A DNA stretch of 64,000 nt from Corinectria fuckeliana (lineage: Eukaryota; Ascomycota; Sordariomycetes; Hypocreales; Nectriaceae), in the NCBI GenBank assembly GCA_019137255.1, contig WPDH01000313.1, positions 34,285 to 98,284 of the forward strand, given 5' to 3'. Within the stretch, counting starts at the first letter, position 1. Every line of letters starts with the position of its first letter. Made by a program: the position numbers and the translations under genes. The notes beneath the pieces were generated by a model. The model was not told where the DNA came from. It made no database searches and saw only the letters and a program-made list of their open reading frames with translations. Of the stretch, positions 20,280 through 32,435 are shown one piece after another.

Positions 20280-22998
20280 CTATTTACTTACCTCTCTATA
20301 AGTTATTTTAATAAGCTTAGCTACTGGTCCCTCTATCTTCATTCCTGTCTCATCTTCCTTTCCGTTATACTTTGGTAGTCTGCCCTCAAAGTCCCTTGGC
20401 CAGGACACCCATCCTTGACAACCTAGGGGAGCAGTCACCTTGACAGACCACGCACCCTCTGGTTCCTTGGCCCAAGATGCCTGGATACTGCCGCCCCCAG
20501 GAGTTGGGACGCGGCCCCGCGAGTAATCCAAGCTCTGCAAGAAGCCTGCGTGAGGGCTAAAGACGAACTCTGCCCAGCCGGGCTTTATAGGCGATAGTCC
20601 CAGGGCATGCACACCGAGCGAGTACACCGGCAGGGACGAGAAGGGATGCGCCATAGAGCAGAAGTGTTCCATATACGGCTTACCTTCCGGGGTGCTGAAC
20701 TCCCAATGACAGCCCGAATAGTACGGCGACTTGTCGTCAATCATGGGGCCCCAGCACGTCCTCCAGATTTCGAGGGCATCACCAAAGTCCTCCAACCGGC
20801 CGGTCTGTAGCGCCGCCTCAGCGTGCCAGCCGTTCATGATGGGGGACACAACGGGGGTTTCCATGTATCCCGAGTCCCTGTTGAAGGAGAGACATCCGCC
20901 AGGGGAGAAGTTGGACTTGCGCAGGCTCTGGAAGATAGTGGTCCGCTGGGCGGCTGACGTGGGGAAGTTTGCCAGCATGGCGAATGCGTTGGCATCCTCG
21001 GATACAATGTCCCGGTCGTTTTCAGAGGCATCGTACAGCCCCGTGCGTTGATTGAAAAGGACGGCGTTGACGGCATGACGGACCTTTGTAGCTTGTGCCC
21101 GATATGCCGTGGCCGACCTAGAGTCGCCCAATGCATCCGCCATCAGAGCGATGCGCTGGAGAGCGATAGTGTAGACGGCGTTGTTCTTGGTGGTGGCGCC
21201 GCTGCGAGGTTTATTGTAGTAGTCGCTGTCCATGGCCCAGAGACCCTCCATCTTGACGAGATTTCGCGAGTCGACCTTGTCGGTGACCAAAGAGATGAGC
21301 TTCTGGAGTCGCGGGTAAACCGAGCGGATGTAGTCGACTTGCCCTATAGGACTAGTCAGGGTTCATGCGTCGCCATGTCAGACAACGAGGGCGGAACTCA
21401 CCAGTGTATAGAAGATAGTCGTGGCAGACACGGACAACGTACATGGTGAAGGAACCAGCGAGGATGTGATATGGCTGTGTCACGTCGTCCTGGGACCTCA
21501 CTTCCACAACCGGGTATCCAACTAGCCCGTATGCTGGAATCGTCCCGTCGTCGCGCTGCCGCGAGAGGATTGCCTCAATGGATCCTACGACGTAGTCGGT
21601 AAACCCTGTTGAGTAGTATAGCGCAAGCGCGGGAACGATGTTGTCACCTAGCCAGACGGCTCGGTCTCGTTTGGGCCCGTCCAGCATGCCGGGTAGATGG
21701 TTCGTTCCCACGGCAAAGTCAGACAGAACATGCGGATCCCTCAAGCTACTCGAGTAAAGGAGCTCACCCTTGGCTGACACGACGCAGGCGTTGCGAAACA
21801 TGGCCGTCTGGTCCTTTCCGGTGCCGAAGCCAAAAGAGCCTTCGTGGGGTTGGACATCCTTGACCTTGCCGCTCGTATCCTTCTTCTCGCCTTGCCGCTG
21901 AGCAAACGAGGTCAGCTTCTTACCGTCGAGCAAGACGGTATACTCTTCCTCGCCAAAAGACGTCACCTCCCATTTCTTCCACGTGCCGAGGGCAAGCCCC
22001 GAGGCTGACACATCCTGTTCCCAGGAGTCACAGTGCGTTGGCCACAGGGTGATCTGGCTCTGATTGTAGAACCCGTAGAGCAAGTCGACCTTCAGCTTCG
22101 TCCCGTTCAGATAGAACTGGAAGAGCGGCCCGAACCCCTGGCGCGATCTGACGGCCACGGCAAACCCGCCTTCCAAGATGTTAGTCTCAAACTGGGTGGT
22201 GTAGTCAACCCAGTTGCCGCCCCAAATGTAGTGAGAGACACGCTGCGACGAGACGTAGGTGCCCGTAGGGAGAACCTGCCAGTTGGGCACGCTCGACCTG
22301 GCTGGGATGCTGTTGACCTGGACGGTCTGCGCTCCCGTAGACCAGAGTTTGTTCAGCTGGGGATCTGAGCATTCGAAGTACCCAGCCATGTCTGCAGGGT
22401 CCTGGTTGCAAGTAATGGGCTTGAAGCCGACAAGGGTCAAGCGCACGATGCCCGGGGTGAGCAGCTTTAGCCTCTGCCAACGCTGGCCTCCCTGCAGCTG
22501 GAAATGCTCGATCATGCCAGGCCGGTCGATTCGATACCTGTTGTGGAACAGCCAGTAGGCTTAGGTGAGAAAACGAGGGGTCCAAATCCTGTGCACTGGA
22601 ACCTGGGAGCAGACTCACTTGTTGATGCGGAGGGTGTCAGCCCCAGCGGTGAAGGGAAACGGACCGTCTCCTTCAGGCCGGTCGATATAAGCAAAGACCT
22701 CGGAATAGGTGACCTGGAGCACCACGGCGGTCTCACCTTCGACCGGCGCCACAGATTGGATGAAGAAGACCGGGATACCAGAGACGACGACGCCATAGTC
22801 GAGCAACACGCTGGCCTGGGACTCGGCCGTCGACGCCAGGGTGCAGATCTGGACGGCAGGGGGGTTGAAGTCTCTCTGGCCAGTGCGCAGCGCGTCGGCG
22901 TTGGTTACAGACCCTGTCTTTGGCCCTACAACTCGGGGCCGGAGATAGCCAGCGCTCTCTGGGGATATGTTCTGGATCATGGCTGTGGATGCGTCCAT
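20280..22998 (-). CDS. Alpha-L-rhamnosidase-like glycoside hydrolase (GH78)
   Basis: Three exons (22998-22619, 22537-21402, 21343-20280) give 859 residues. Both introns (81 and 58 nt) have GTGAGT donors and keep the frame. The first part is beta-rich. The middle part carries YFECSDPQLNKLWSTGAQTV, the usual entry to the GH78 (alpha/alpha)6 barrel, then VWLGDNIVPALALYYSTGF and LSRQRDDGTIPAYGL. The last part has MEGLWAMDSDYYN, HWEFSTPEGKPYMEHFCSMA and a terminal beta domain. GH78 enzymes release terminal L-rhamnose from plant glycosides and pectin side chains. No signal peptide follows the chosen ATG, but a good acceptor (TTTTACTAG at about 23010) lies just upstream, so an extra 5' exon or a leader intron is possible. 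The gene is divergent from a sugar transporter, suggesting coupled use of released sugar. Confidence 0.82.
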
Positions 22999-24284
22999 GG
23001 TTGAGGCAAGTCTCACCTAGTAAAAGTGTGAAGATGTTAGAAAGTAAGACGGACGGCGGATCAAGTGTCGAGGGCTTGCGGTAAGGGCTCGTCCTTCTTT
23101 TGTAGAAACCCTGTCTCGATATCGACTTGGGAGAGGGCTTTTGGCCAAGCAGCCGAGTTCGGTCCAATCGTGACCGGGGGTGAGCCGGCTACTCGGGTTA
23201 ATCAGAAACGAGGGCCCCATGTTCCAACAAGGGTCTGAAAGCCGTGTCAAGTGCCGATGATCTTTATCAGCACCATGCGATGGACGAGCGAAACCAATAC
23301 CCCGCCTACACTTCCAACGTGAGTCATACGTTGTCACCTAGTGCACTAAGGCATTTGTCAATCTAATGGGTGATTTAAAGAGCCTTGGTGGGTACCTAAT
23401 AGAGGCTAGGGTTATATACTGCTAGGGGTTACAGAAATGTTTTGGGGTAGGCGTCTTGCTCGTCATGGCATGCTTAACTAATCGATATAAGTCATGCTAT
23501 TCGGGCTGTACTGTATATCTACTCGGGCTGTAAACCCACCGTACTTATTATATTTTTCGTTTTAACACAGTCTTAATGCCCTAACGCCTCAACGCTGTAA
23601 TACTCTAGTTAATATTATAGTGTTATAACGCTTTAACGCCTCAACTTCTTTAGGCTCTAACTGCTCTACTATTACTTATGGTAAGACTATGTTCCAGGAA
23701 AGAAGATAGGAATGAAAGTCGATATAACGGATATGTTGTACAGCCCGGCTAGAAATATCACACAGCTCGAATAGCACGACTCATCGGCATATGCTGTATT
23801 AACAGATCTCAATATAAGTAGTACAGGTATTATAACACGCTACAATCTTTCTTTACTCGAGTCACTAAAGAGCGACGAGCTCGAGAGATGTAGTCTTCAT
23901 TCCATTACATGAGTTTGACGGAGTTGGGCCAGATTGGCCTGCATCGGGAGTCTTATCGCGAGCCTTAGATAAATGGGGACACAACCTGGAGAATGCGTGA
24001 AGCTTGCGGGGACCCCATGCGGGGGAGTGACGATCCCAGGCTAGTCTCGGGGTATCTAGAAGAGTTTTGGTAAGTAAATCCCTGCCACTATGAAGTACTC
24101 GTCCTGTAATGATTCATTTCGGCTTGGCTTGAAGTCCGTACTTGGCTTAGCCCTCGCCCTCGCTGTATATTCAGCCGATTTGCCCCTTTTTAAGGAGCAA
24201 AGGCCTCCCTCGACTTGGCGAGCATTCTTCACATCCTACTCACCAACTATACTTAAGTATTAGGAAAACCTCATTGCAATCATC
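22999..24284. promoter_or_regulatory. Shared upstream region of the GH78 and sugar-transporter genes
   Basis: This 1.29-kb interval separates two divergent genes and contains one MITE (23489-23782). No specific operator could be identified. Confidence 0.4.
23489..23782 (+). mobile_element. MITE family copy A
   Basis: The 294-bp element has inverted ends of the form (G/A)AGTCRTGCTATTCGRGCTG. The flanking 8-mers ATCGATAT (23481-23488) and ATCGGCAT (23783-23790) match at six of eight positions, and the two differences are transitions. The interior words CCCTAACGCCTC and TAACTGCTCTACTATTA recur in copies B and C. No reading frame. Confidence 0.75.
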
Positions 24285-26095
24285 ATGTCACCTTCAAATG
24301 GAAATCCAGTCAAGTCAACGCATCAGGTTCAGTATGTCGAAGACCCGGGCGACGTTGGGCTCAAGGCGAGCGATGTTGCCTTGGATGCCGCCGCAATAGG
24401 CCAAGCGACGTCGGGTTACGAGAACTTGATCCCGTGGCAGACTATCAAAGCCTTCAAGGTTGCTACGGCTGTGTGTTTTGCCGCCGCATTCAGTGCTAGC
24501 ACCGACGGCTTCCAGATTGGGTAGGTCGACCCTCACTCATCGACGAGACACGGGCTGAGCCCTGACGGTCTGCCCGTCTACTAGTATCAATGCCAGCATC
24601 ATTGCCAACCAGGGCTTTATCCGTGAATTTGCGACCAAGTTAGATGCCGATGGTATCCCGTACCACGCCTCGCCAATTCTCAGCGGCTGGAGCTCCATCA
24701 TGTCCGTCGGCCAGATCATCGGCATGACAACGCTGCCTTTCATCTCCAACAGATTTGGCAGGAAGATCGCCATGTATACCTACTGGTTTATCCTGGTCAT
24801 GAGCGTCATGACTGAGAGTCTGGCGAGAAGTTGGCCTGTCTGGCTGGTTGCCAAACTGCTTGCTGGCATCGGTGTCGGCAGTCTCCAGTCAACTCTGCCG
24901 ACGTACATTTCAGAGGTTGCCCCAGTTCGAATCCGAGGTGGCTTGTTAATGTGCTATAGCTTCTGGTTCAGTCTTGGGGTATTTTTCGCCAATGTTGCCC
25001 TAAACTCGTTGAACGACAACCGTCCCCTCGATTGGCTGGTGCCCATCTATACTCAGTGGGCTCAGATTGGCTTGATGATGCTGATCTATATCTTCCTCCC
25101 CGAGTCACCAGTCTGGTGTGTGGAGCGTGGGAACTTCGACCGGGCCGGCAAAGAGCTTCGGAAGCTTAACTATGGGGTCAATGATTACAACTCAGAGCAG
25201 CAAGTACAGGTCCTGACCCTAGCGGTTGAGCACGAAAGGGCAGTTGCGGCAGAGCAGAAACGAGAACATTGGCACGCCATCTTCAGAGGCACCAACGGAC
25301 TACGCACCCTTATCGCTCTGTGGACGATTCTTTCCCAACAGTTCATTGGACTTACATTGTTCACCAACTTCGGCACCTATTTCTTCCAGCAGGCAGGCTT
25401 GGACGATCCGTTCTTGGTTACAGTAATCACTTCGTCTATCAACATCTCTGCCACTATTGTAATTATCTTCAGCGCTGACCGACTCGGTCGGAGATTAATC
25501 GCCTGCTGCGCAACAACGCTCTCGTGGACGTCATGCGTGGCCATCGGAATCCTGGGTGTTGTTGCGCCAGTGAAGGCCACGGACTACCTTTTCGTCCTTT
25601 TCGCTTGTCTGTGGAGTAAGACACACTGCATCCTTGACTGGCCAGCGTCAGGCACTAACCATGACTGTCTAGACATTGGCATGACGGCAAACGGGGCTGC
25701 TGGTTGGGGTTTTATCGGTGAAATCTCGTCTCAGCGACTTCGACCCTATACAGCCGGATTTGGCGCTGCCCTTACCTGCGTCGCTGGTGTCGTTATGAAC
25801 GTCTTGACCCCATACATGATTAACGCAAACAAGTGGGCATGGGGCCTTAAAACTGGCTGGTTCTACGTTGGAATTGGACTTCCTTTTATGATTGGAATGT
25901 GGCTCCTGATTCCAGAGACCAAGGGGTAAGTTTTATCTTAGCGCCGTATATGTGAGCTATGCTGATGATACGGTTAGTCGTTCCACTGCTGAGTTGGATG
26001 AACTCTTTGAGCGGAAGATTAAGCCATGGCGGTTTCATAAAACAGAGACAGCTACTCAACGTTTGGTCATTGCTGAGATGCAGGCTGCTAAGTAA
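24285..26095 (+). CDS. MFS sugar transporter (sugar porter family)
   Basis: Four exons (24285-24520, 24585-25615, 25673-25925, 25978-26095) give 545 residues with all junctions in frame. It is a 12-helix plasma-membrane protein that imports a hexose or related sugar with protons. Sugar-porter marks are FSASTDGFQIGINASII in helix 1, NRFGRKIAMY after helix 2, LAGIGVGSLQSTLPTYISEV with VRIRGGLL after it, PESPVWCVERGNFDRA in the central loop, DRLGRRLIA after helix 8, and PETKGRSTAELDELFE at the C-terminus. The substrate is unknown. Divergent pairing with a rhamnosidase-like gene makes a plant-glycoside sugar plausible. Its 3' end faces the GMC oxidoreductase gene 166 bp away. Confidence 0.92.
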
Positions 26096-26261
26096 GACTT
26101 GGCAAAGCTCATTGCATACGGCCTGGTGGTCCGTAATGCAGGTATTATTAATAAGTTGATTAGAACTAAAATATATGCCTGATGCTCTACGGATATGCTA
26201 CCGCCAGAGCACCAGATGTAGACTAACACATTAAGTCGTTTAAACTCGTCACATACTCCTC

Positions 26262-28183
26262 CTAAGAGGCGTCCTTGATGATGATTCCAGCAGCAATCTC
26301 AGCAATACCATAGACAGCCGTCTGGATGTGCGCGGAAATGAGTAGTGGCATGATGCTGGCATCTACGACTCGGAGATTGCTGGTACCGTAGACTTTCAGC
26401 TTGGGGTCAACAACACCTCCATCAGCCTTGGGAAGCATAGAGCAGGTAGCGATTGGATGGAAGATGCTGAGGGCGGTCTTCTTGACGTATGCCCGTCGGT
26501 CTTCATCTGTTTGTACTTCATCCAGACCAGGCTCATATTCGCTCTCCCATAATGACTGCATCGGCTCGGTAGTGGCGATCTTTCGGGCGTACTTGACGGC
26601 TTGGACGGCAGCCTCTAGGTCGTGGTCGTTGCTGAAGTAGTTGGGATCAATGACGGGTTTGGCTGCAGGATCGGTTGAGTTGATGTGGATGCTTCCTCGG
26701 CTGAAGGGGTGCATGATGATTGCAATGAGCGTGAAGAAGCCCTCGCCGTAGAGTGGTGATGTGCTTGCCGGATAACCCTTGACTCCAGTGTAGCCGTCTG
26801 AGAAGATGACTTCCAACTGGGGGATCGATGAGTCGTTCATGAACTGCAGCTTCTTCTGATCAACCTTGCTGGCATTGTTGGCAGTTGCCTTCTTAGCCAG
26901 AGCTGTAAGGTTATCGTCGTTGCCGATGGCCTGCTTCCAAGTGGTAAAGGTGTAGGCGCTACCGGTGTAGTCGTACAAGGAAACGTTGCCGGCTACCCAG
27001 AGCGCGAGTTGCTCGGCAGCGACGGTAGGGTCACTGCGGAGGATGTCGAACGAGGTATAGTTTGACTTGAGCTGGTAGGAGCTCATGATGCGGAGGTGAT
27101 CCTGGAGATTCTCGCCGACACCGGGGAGGTCAATAACCTGCTTTATGCCAACAGCAGAGAGGACGGATTTCTTGCCAATGCCCGACCTCTCTAGTAGGCC
27201 AGGACTCTGGACTGAACCAGCCGACAGGATAACCTCGCAGCGTGCATTGATCTGCGTTCCATTTTGCAGGACGACTCCAGTGGCAACTTGCTGCTTGTTC
27301 TTCAGGGCCAGGCTGACCTTGGCCACTGTGGTGTCGGCGAGGACCTTCAGGTTGGAACCAGAAATAGGTGAGTAGGCGTTGGCACTGTAGGAACGGTTGT
27401 ACGTTGCTGGATCAATGCTGCTTGGCTGGTACATGACACCAAGAGGGTTCCCGCCTAGAGACTCAAGGTTCTTCTGGATTCCAAGCTTGTTCAGGGTAGG
27501 GATCCAGGTCTCTTGCTGCTCTGGAATGACGCGATTGATGACGGCCTTCACAGGTCCGCTATCACCCACGCCCGTAGAACCATACGTGTCAGTATTCTTG
27601 CCAGTAAAGGTCTCGGAGTCCTTCATGCCCTTGATCATGGTCGTCCAGTTCCACCCCGGGTTGCCCAGAGCTTCCCAGCTGTTATACTCAGCGGCAGCAG
27701 CACGATTGTAGGTCATGAGGTTCAGGGCGGAGCTTCCACCCAAGACCTTGCCGCGATTGACGGGAAAGGACCGGTTGTTGGCGCCGGGCTGCGGGACCGT
27801 GGTGAAGTTCCAGTCGTACTTGGTTCCCAGGGTTGACCCCTTAAAGCCGGGGATGTTGATCTGGGGCTCATCCCAAACGGCGGGCCCGGCCTCGATGAGG
27901 AGAATCGAGGCTGAAGGGAGGCCCTCGCTGAGGCGAGCGGCAACGGCAACGCCCGCAGTGCCACCGCCGACGACAATCTGCAGATCAGGAGGTGTCAGCC
28001 GGGGGAACTCGACTCAGCCTTGTAGGGATTTCTCCGCCACTGGTTCCAGACACCTCGTACGGAATGTGGAAGATTCCATTTGCTACTCACATAATCGTAT
28101 GTCGACGGGAGGGATGCTGGGGCCGCGAGTGCAGCTGCGGCACAGGCAAGCCCTAAATGCAACTTCACAAGCATGTTTGGCAT
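26262..28183 (-). CDS. Secreted GMC-family FAD oxidoreductase
   Basis: Exon 1 (28183-28091) encodes the signal peptide (LVKLHLGLACAAAALAAPAS). A 113-nt intron with GTGAGT and CTGCAG follows, then exon 2 (27977-26262), for 602 residues. The ADP-binding loop is VVGGGTAGVAVAARL at about residues 33-47, and the GMC signature GKVLGGSSALNLM is at about 106-118. The two active-site histidines are His538 (FHPIATCSM) and His581 (ISAHIQTAVYG). Family enzymes (aryl-alcohol oxidase, glucose or choline dehydrogenase types) oxidise alcohols or sugars, often making hydrogen peroxide during plant-material breakdown. The substrate is not predictable. The second ATG, three codons in, could also be the start. 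It lies beside sugar-use genes. Confidence 0.92.
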
Positions 28184-29775
28184 TGTGATTGGGAATTACC
28201 GGGCGTGATGCAAAAAGTTAAAAGCCCAGACCGGGTTAGCACTTGTGCGTTGGGCGTCACACTTGCAGATTGACGATGCACTGACGGTTTCGGCGGGATG
28301 CAGACTTCATTTGTAAGGAGTGGGAGCCCTTGTCGCTAGGGACAAAGCAATATCTGCACCTGGTCCGCAAGACAGCACTGCCGTCTTGGCATCCAATAGA
28401 CTCGCCGTCGGGGGAGCATTCCCCTGACGACCACAAGATGCTTGGGGTACGCGCCAACCTGCATAGGCACATCGAGGGTACTTGCTACCCCCCCCCCCCC
28501 CCCCCCCCGNNCTTCTACCCCCCCCCCCCCCCCGGCTGGCAGACATGGGAGAATATGGATCCAGGTTTTCCTCTCATGATTTACTCCTTGCATCTGCATG
28601 TACAACTAACTCGAGTTGGATTTCCAACCGACGAGCAATTTACGACCTTACTAGGTAGGCATAGGAGCAGGACAACCACGGGTCGGAGAGAGCAACTTCG
28701 GGACCTTGGCCGGCCGGAAAACCGGCGGCACTTTGCTTCTGGGATTAGACTTTGACTAGACTCGCGGCTGGCAGGAGGGTCGTCGACCTTCATATCATCC
28801 AATAGACAAGCGTAGGTATGTCGCTAGTCAATCCTACCCATGCTGATGATGCGACTTTTTCTTACTAGGTATGGAGGTGGACGAGCTGAACCCCCTGCAA
28901 GTTGTCTTCCACGCCTCGACGGCTCCGCACGTAGTAAATCCTTCTTTGGTACTAGATGATTTGCTTGAGGGATTTTGAAGCGCTGTAATGTGTTGCTGCG
29001 GTTGGAAAGGCTTCGTTGCCAAGGACAGCGAAGAGCCTTTCCTTCATGAGAATACTCCAGGCAAATAGAGCATTATGTTGTCTTAACGCCAAATGAAAAA
29101 TCCTTCTCCTTAATCTGGCATGGGACAAGATGCCTACCTATCCACGGAGAAACTGTGCATTGGACGAGCTGTTGGTCGTAAGCCCTCCTCCCTCATCTTC
29201 ACCCTCTTGCGGCGCAGCCAGGGGTCCAAACTAGCCTGGGACATCCCGCTGTGTGCGGAGGATCGGACGCGGTCACTGTAAGGATGTTCGACCAATCGTG
29301 ATAAACGGTACTTCAGCCTCAGTCAAAGTCTGCGGTGATAGAAGTATCGACAACCCTGCGCTGGGTGATGTGGGGCTTATACCGCGCCGCCCGATCCTCG
29401 CATGCTCCAAGCGATTGTACATCTGAAACTGTCGGTTCCCACTCTGACAGCTCTAACCGAGGGCATTGACCAGGACGCTTGAGCCCACCTGCTCAATGCG
29501 TGATAGTCAACACCATCTTGCGGACGAGCTGAGTCCCTGTTCCGCGGGATGACGGAGTCTTTCCTTTAAAGCGATCGCCAGGGTTGGGCCCAAAGGCCCT
29601 CTTTCCAGCTGCATCATTTGCTACCCCGTAACAGTCGGTCTCTCCGATCTATGGGTTGAGCGGGTGGGCTTATCGATAAATCTCAGCCTCCATTAGTACT
29701 CCCCATTCGCCTCCGCTGCAAGACCAACACTTTGTCAACATCTATCTACAGCTTGCTCGACGATCGCAGCCCGAC
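28184..29775. other. Gene-free interval with an assembly gap
   Basis: Only short frames without recognisable products are present. It contains the C-run and NN gap at 28488-28533. The right part is the likely promoter of the Pth11-like gene. Confidence 0.45.
28488..28533. other. Assembly gap (NN) between two C runs
   Basis: N bases at 28510-28511 sit between about 21 C and about 16 C. The form mirrors the G-run gap at 19765-19823 and probably has the same technical cause. Confidence 0.8.
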
Positions 29776-31010
29776 ATGGCCGCGGTAACTCCGCCAGATC
29801 CTCTACCCCCGGACAGGGACCTTGGGCCCGTCTTGCTGGGGATTTCGGCCACGCTGATCGCTCTCGTCATCATCACGACAAGCCTACGCATGTGGGTGCG
29901 GTTCTCGATGCACAGCCTAGGGTGGGATGATTATTCCATCGTTATCGTTACTGGACTCGGTATCACGAGATTCGCCATCCAGGTCGCCCAAGTCAAGCTC
30001 GGCAACGGGAGGCATAGATGGTTCATCCCCAAGGAGCACTATATTAACAACAATATGCTTGGGTGGGTTGCCCAGATCCTCCTCTTTGCGAGCATATGTC
30101 TGCTCAAAGTATCCATCCTGCTCCTGCTACTACGGATCAAAGACTCGAAGCGGTACCGATGGACATCGTGGGCTATCATGGCAGGGTTGGTTGTTACGAA
30201 CTTTGGTGCTATTATTATTCTCCTTGCTGAGTGCAGTCCCGTGGAGGCATACTGGACGGGAGTCGGGAAATGCTGGGATGCACGAATCCGGATCTACTGG
30301 ATTTACTTTACTATCTGTAAGTTGGCCTTGTTGGGCCTTGGAATATGGAGATCAATCCACCCTAACACTGGAATCACCAGCATATTCGATCGCTACAGAC
30401 GTCATATGCTCGCTGCTCCCTCTTCTTGTCATTTGGAAAGTCAGGCTTCCCATTTCAACCAAGCTGTCAGTCTGGGCCTTGATGAGTCTGGGCTTAGTGT
30501 ATGTCCATCTTCTTGCATAGTCTGCTCTCACTAATGTTGTCACTAGGGCTACTGGCTTCGGCATCGCCCGTGCAGCATCTCTAGGTATCGTCACGTCTGA
30601 CTTGAGTTGTGAGTGGGCATTCTTCACGTTACGGCCGCAAGTAGCTAACCAGCGAGTTCCCAGGGGTTTATGCGATTACCGCCATCTGGTCCAACCTCGA
30701 ACTATACCTCGGTATCATCGGCGCCAATCTCGCTCTCGGTCGATCCATGTTCGTCTACTTCTTCCAAGGTGGCAAGTCAAGGAATGGCTCCTCTTACGTC
30801 GCGTCGGGGTCCAATGCCGCGTACATGAACAGCGGATACCGCATCGATAATACGAACAACACCACAACCTTTATTCGGTCAGACCGAGCACCTTCTCCAT
30901 CAAGGAGCGATAACAGTGATATACCATTAGAGCCAGGTATCCAGAAGAGGACTGAGATATGGGTGGGAGAAGAGACGATCAGTCAGGATAGCAGAACGAA
31001 AGACGCCTAG
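29776..31010 (+). CDS. Pth11-like seven-helix membrane protein (fungal rhodopsin-like domain)
   Basis: Four exons (29776-30316, 30381-30498, 30547-30608, 30664-31010) give 355 residues. The first helix is GISATLIALVIITTSLRMWV, followed by the family mark LGWDDYSIVIV, a helix with KVSILLLLLRI, CSPVEAYW before KCWD, then SIATDVICSLLPLLVIWKV and the last helix. The tail, rich in Ser, Asn and charge, is cytoplasmic. This domain is found in the large Pth11-related group of fungal receptors, some of which sense surfaces or host cues. No CFEM domain is present, unlike the relative at 35169-36737. Ligand and partners are unknown. Confidence 0.85.
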
Positions 31011-31331
31011 CCTAGGATCAGGTCTGTCGATATTTTAGCAAGACCCAATGTCCTGAAATGAGTTACGCTGTGGATAATAGATTAATAGAAGGACTATTTT
31101 AGATGTCAAGGTAAGGGAACATGTAGGCACTGGAAAGAGATTCATCAGTTCTTTAGCTGACAGGTGTCGAGAATCCTCTTAGGCGGTGACATTGCTAATC
31201 AATGTGTAAGAACGGGTTCTTCATCTTTCAAATGAGGTTTTAACGCATACGCGAACCCAGTGATTCCGCAATATCTTCATATGATTACACGATCTCTGGA
31301 CTGGACTGCGTGTGTCTTGAGCCGAGCTAAT

Positions 31332-32435
31332 CTAAACATCCTTGCTCGCTAGATATTCCGCGCTGAATGGGTAATCCACGTAACCCACAGCTGAGTTGCT
31401 AACGTAGAAAGTATTGCGATCGTAGGCACTAAGCTCCAGACCCTCCTTGAATCTGTATACCAGATCTGGGTTTGCAATGAAGTATCTCCCAAACACGACC
31501 ACAATCTCCTTGTCTGGATATTCTTCATCGACAAGCTTCTGTGCACTCGCCAGCTTATACCCCCCGGCAACAAGAAGAGGTCCACCCCAGAGTTTGTACG
31601 CAAAATCTAGCCCCTCACTACCTTCAGAATCGTCGCTGCCAGACACCCGCGACTCGACCAAGTGAAGGTATGCCAGGTTTAATTGGCTGGCTTTGTCGAT
31701 GATATCCGCGAATTGCGGGATTGGATCAGCCATCCCCATGCCCTGAAACGGACTCCACGGACTGAGACGAAGCCCTACGCGTTCTGGGCCTACAGCGTCG
31801 ACGACGGCCTTCATGATGTCGCTGATGAAACGAGACCTGTTTTCCACGCTTCCACCATACTCGTCGTTGCGCTTGTTACTGACGTCTTGGTTGAATTGAT
31901 CGACGAGGTAGCCGTTTGCGCCGTGGCACTCAACGCCGTCGAAGCCTGCGCGGATGGCATTCTGCGAGGCGGTCGCGAAGTCTTGAACCGACTGCTTGAT
32001 CTCCTCGATGGTCATGGGCCGTGGGACCGGGGCGCCTGCTTCGATCGGAATAGCGCTCGGCGCAACGATGCTGACTCCCTCTTTCTCAGCCATTCCGACA
32101 TCCGCAGCACGACCCGATGCGAATAGCTGACAAAAGATGAAACAGCCCTTGCGGTGGACTTCGTCGGTGATTGTTCGCCAGGCAGCGACCTGGTCGTCGC
32201 TCCAGATCCCAGGCGCGTTGGCGAACCCGCCGCAGGCTGATGGCGAAACGAAGGTGCCCTCGGCAATAATCAGAGTGCCAGGCACAGAGGCTCGTTGGCC
32301 ATAGTACTCCTTCATCAAAGGCTCCGGCACGCGGTTGTCAGCCGCCCGGAAGCGAGTGAGTGGAGCCATTCCGATCCGATGCTTCAATTCCACGTTGCCG
32401 ATTTTCAACGGCTTGAAAAGGCGTGATTCAACCAT
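31332..32435 (-). CDS. Old yellow enzyme-type NADH:flavin oxidoreductase
   Basis: This 367-residue single-exon gene is predicted to encode an FMN-dependent ene-reductase that uses NAD(P)H to reduce activated C=C bonds in enones. The start has FKPLKIGNVELKHRIGMAPL, which forms the first barrel strand and FMN contact. His171 and Asn174 (ECHGANGYL) are the substrate-binding pair, and Tyr193 (NDEYGGSVENR) is the usual proton donor. VVFGRYFIANPDLVYR is the C-terminal phosphate-binding segment. FCQLFASGRAAD replaces the more common QLWHLGR-type sequence, so flavin tuning may differ. Fungal relatives act in ergot-alkaloid and other metabolite pathways or in detoxification. It is divergent from the regulator-like gene at 33028-34838. 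Confidence 0.93.
   Translation of the reverse strand: MVESRLFKPLKIGNVELKHRIGMAPLTRFRAADNRVPEPLMKEYYGQRASVPGTLIIAEGTFVSPSACGGFANAPGIWSDDQVAAWRTITDEVHRKGCFIFCQLFASGRAADVGMAEKEGVSIVAPSAIPIEAGAPVPRPMTIEEIKQSVQDFATASQNAIRAGFDGVECHGANGYLVDQFNQDVSNKRNDEYGGSVENRSRFISDIMKAVVDAVGPERVGLRLSPWSPFQGMGMADPIPQFADIIDKASQLNLAYLHLVESRVSGSDDSEGSEGLDFAYKLWGGPLLVAGGYKLASAQKLVDEEYPDKEIVVVFGRYFIANPDLVYRFKEGLELSAYDRNTFYVSNSAVGYVDYPFSAEYLASKDV

Noticed and set aside
21048..21449. Plus-strand frames across the GH78 gene
   Set aside because: They are antisense shadows; the minus strand carries continuous GH78 similarity over three exons.
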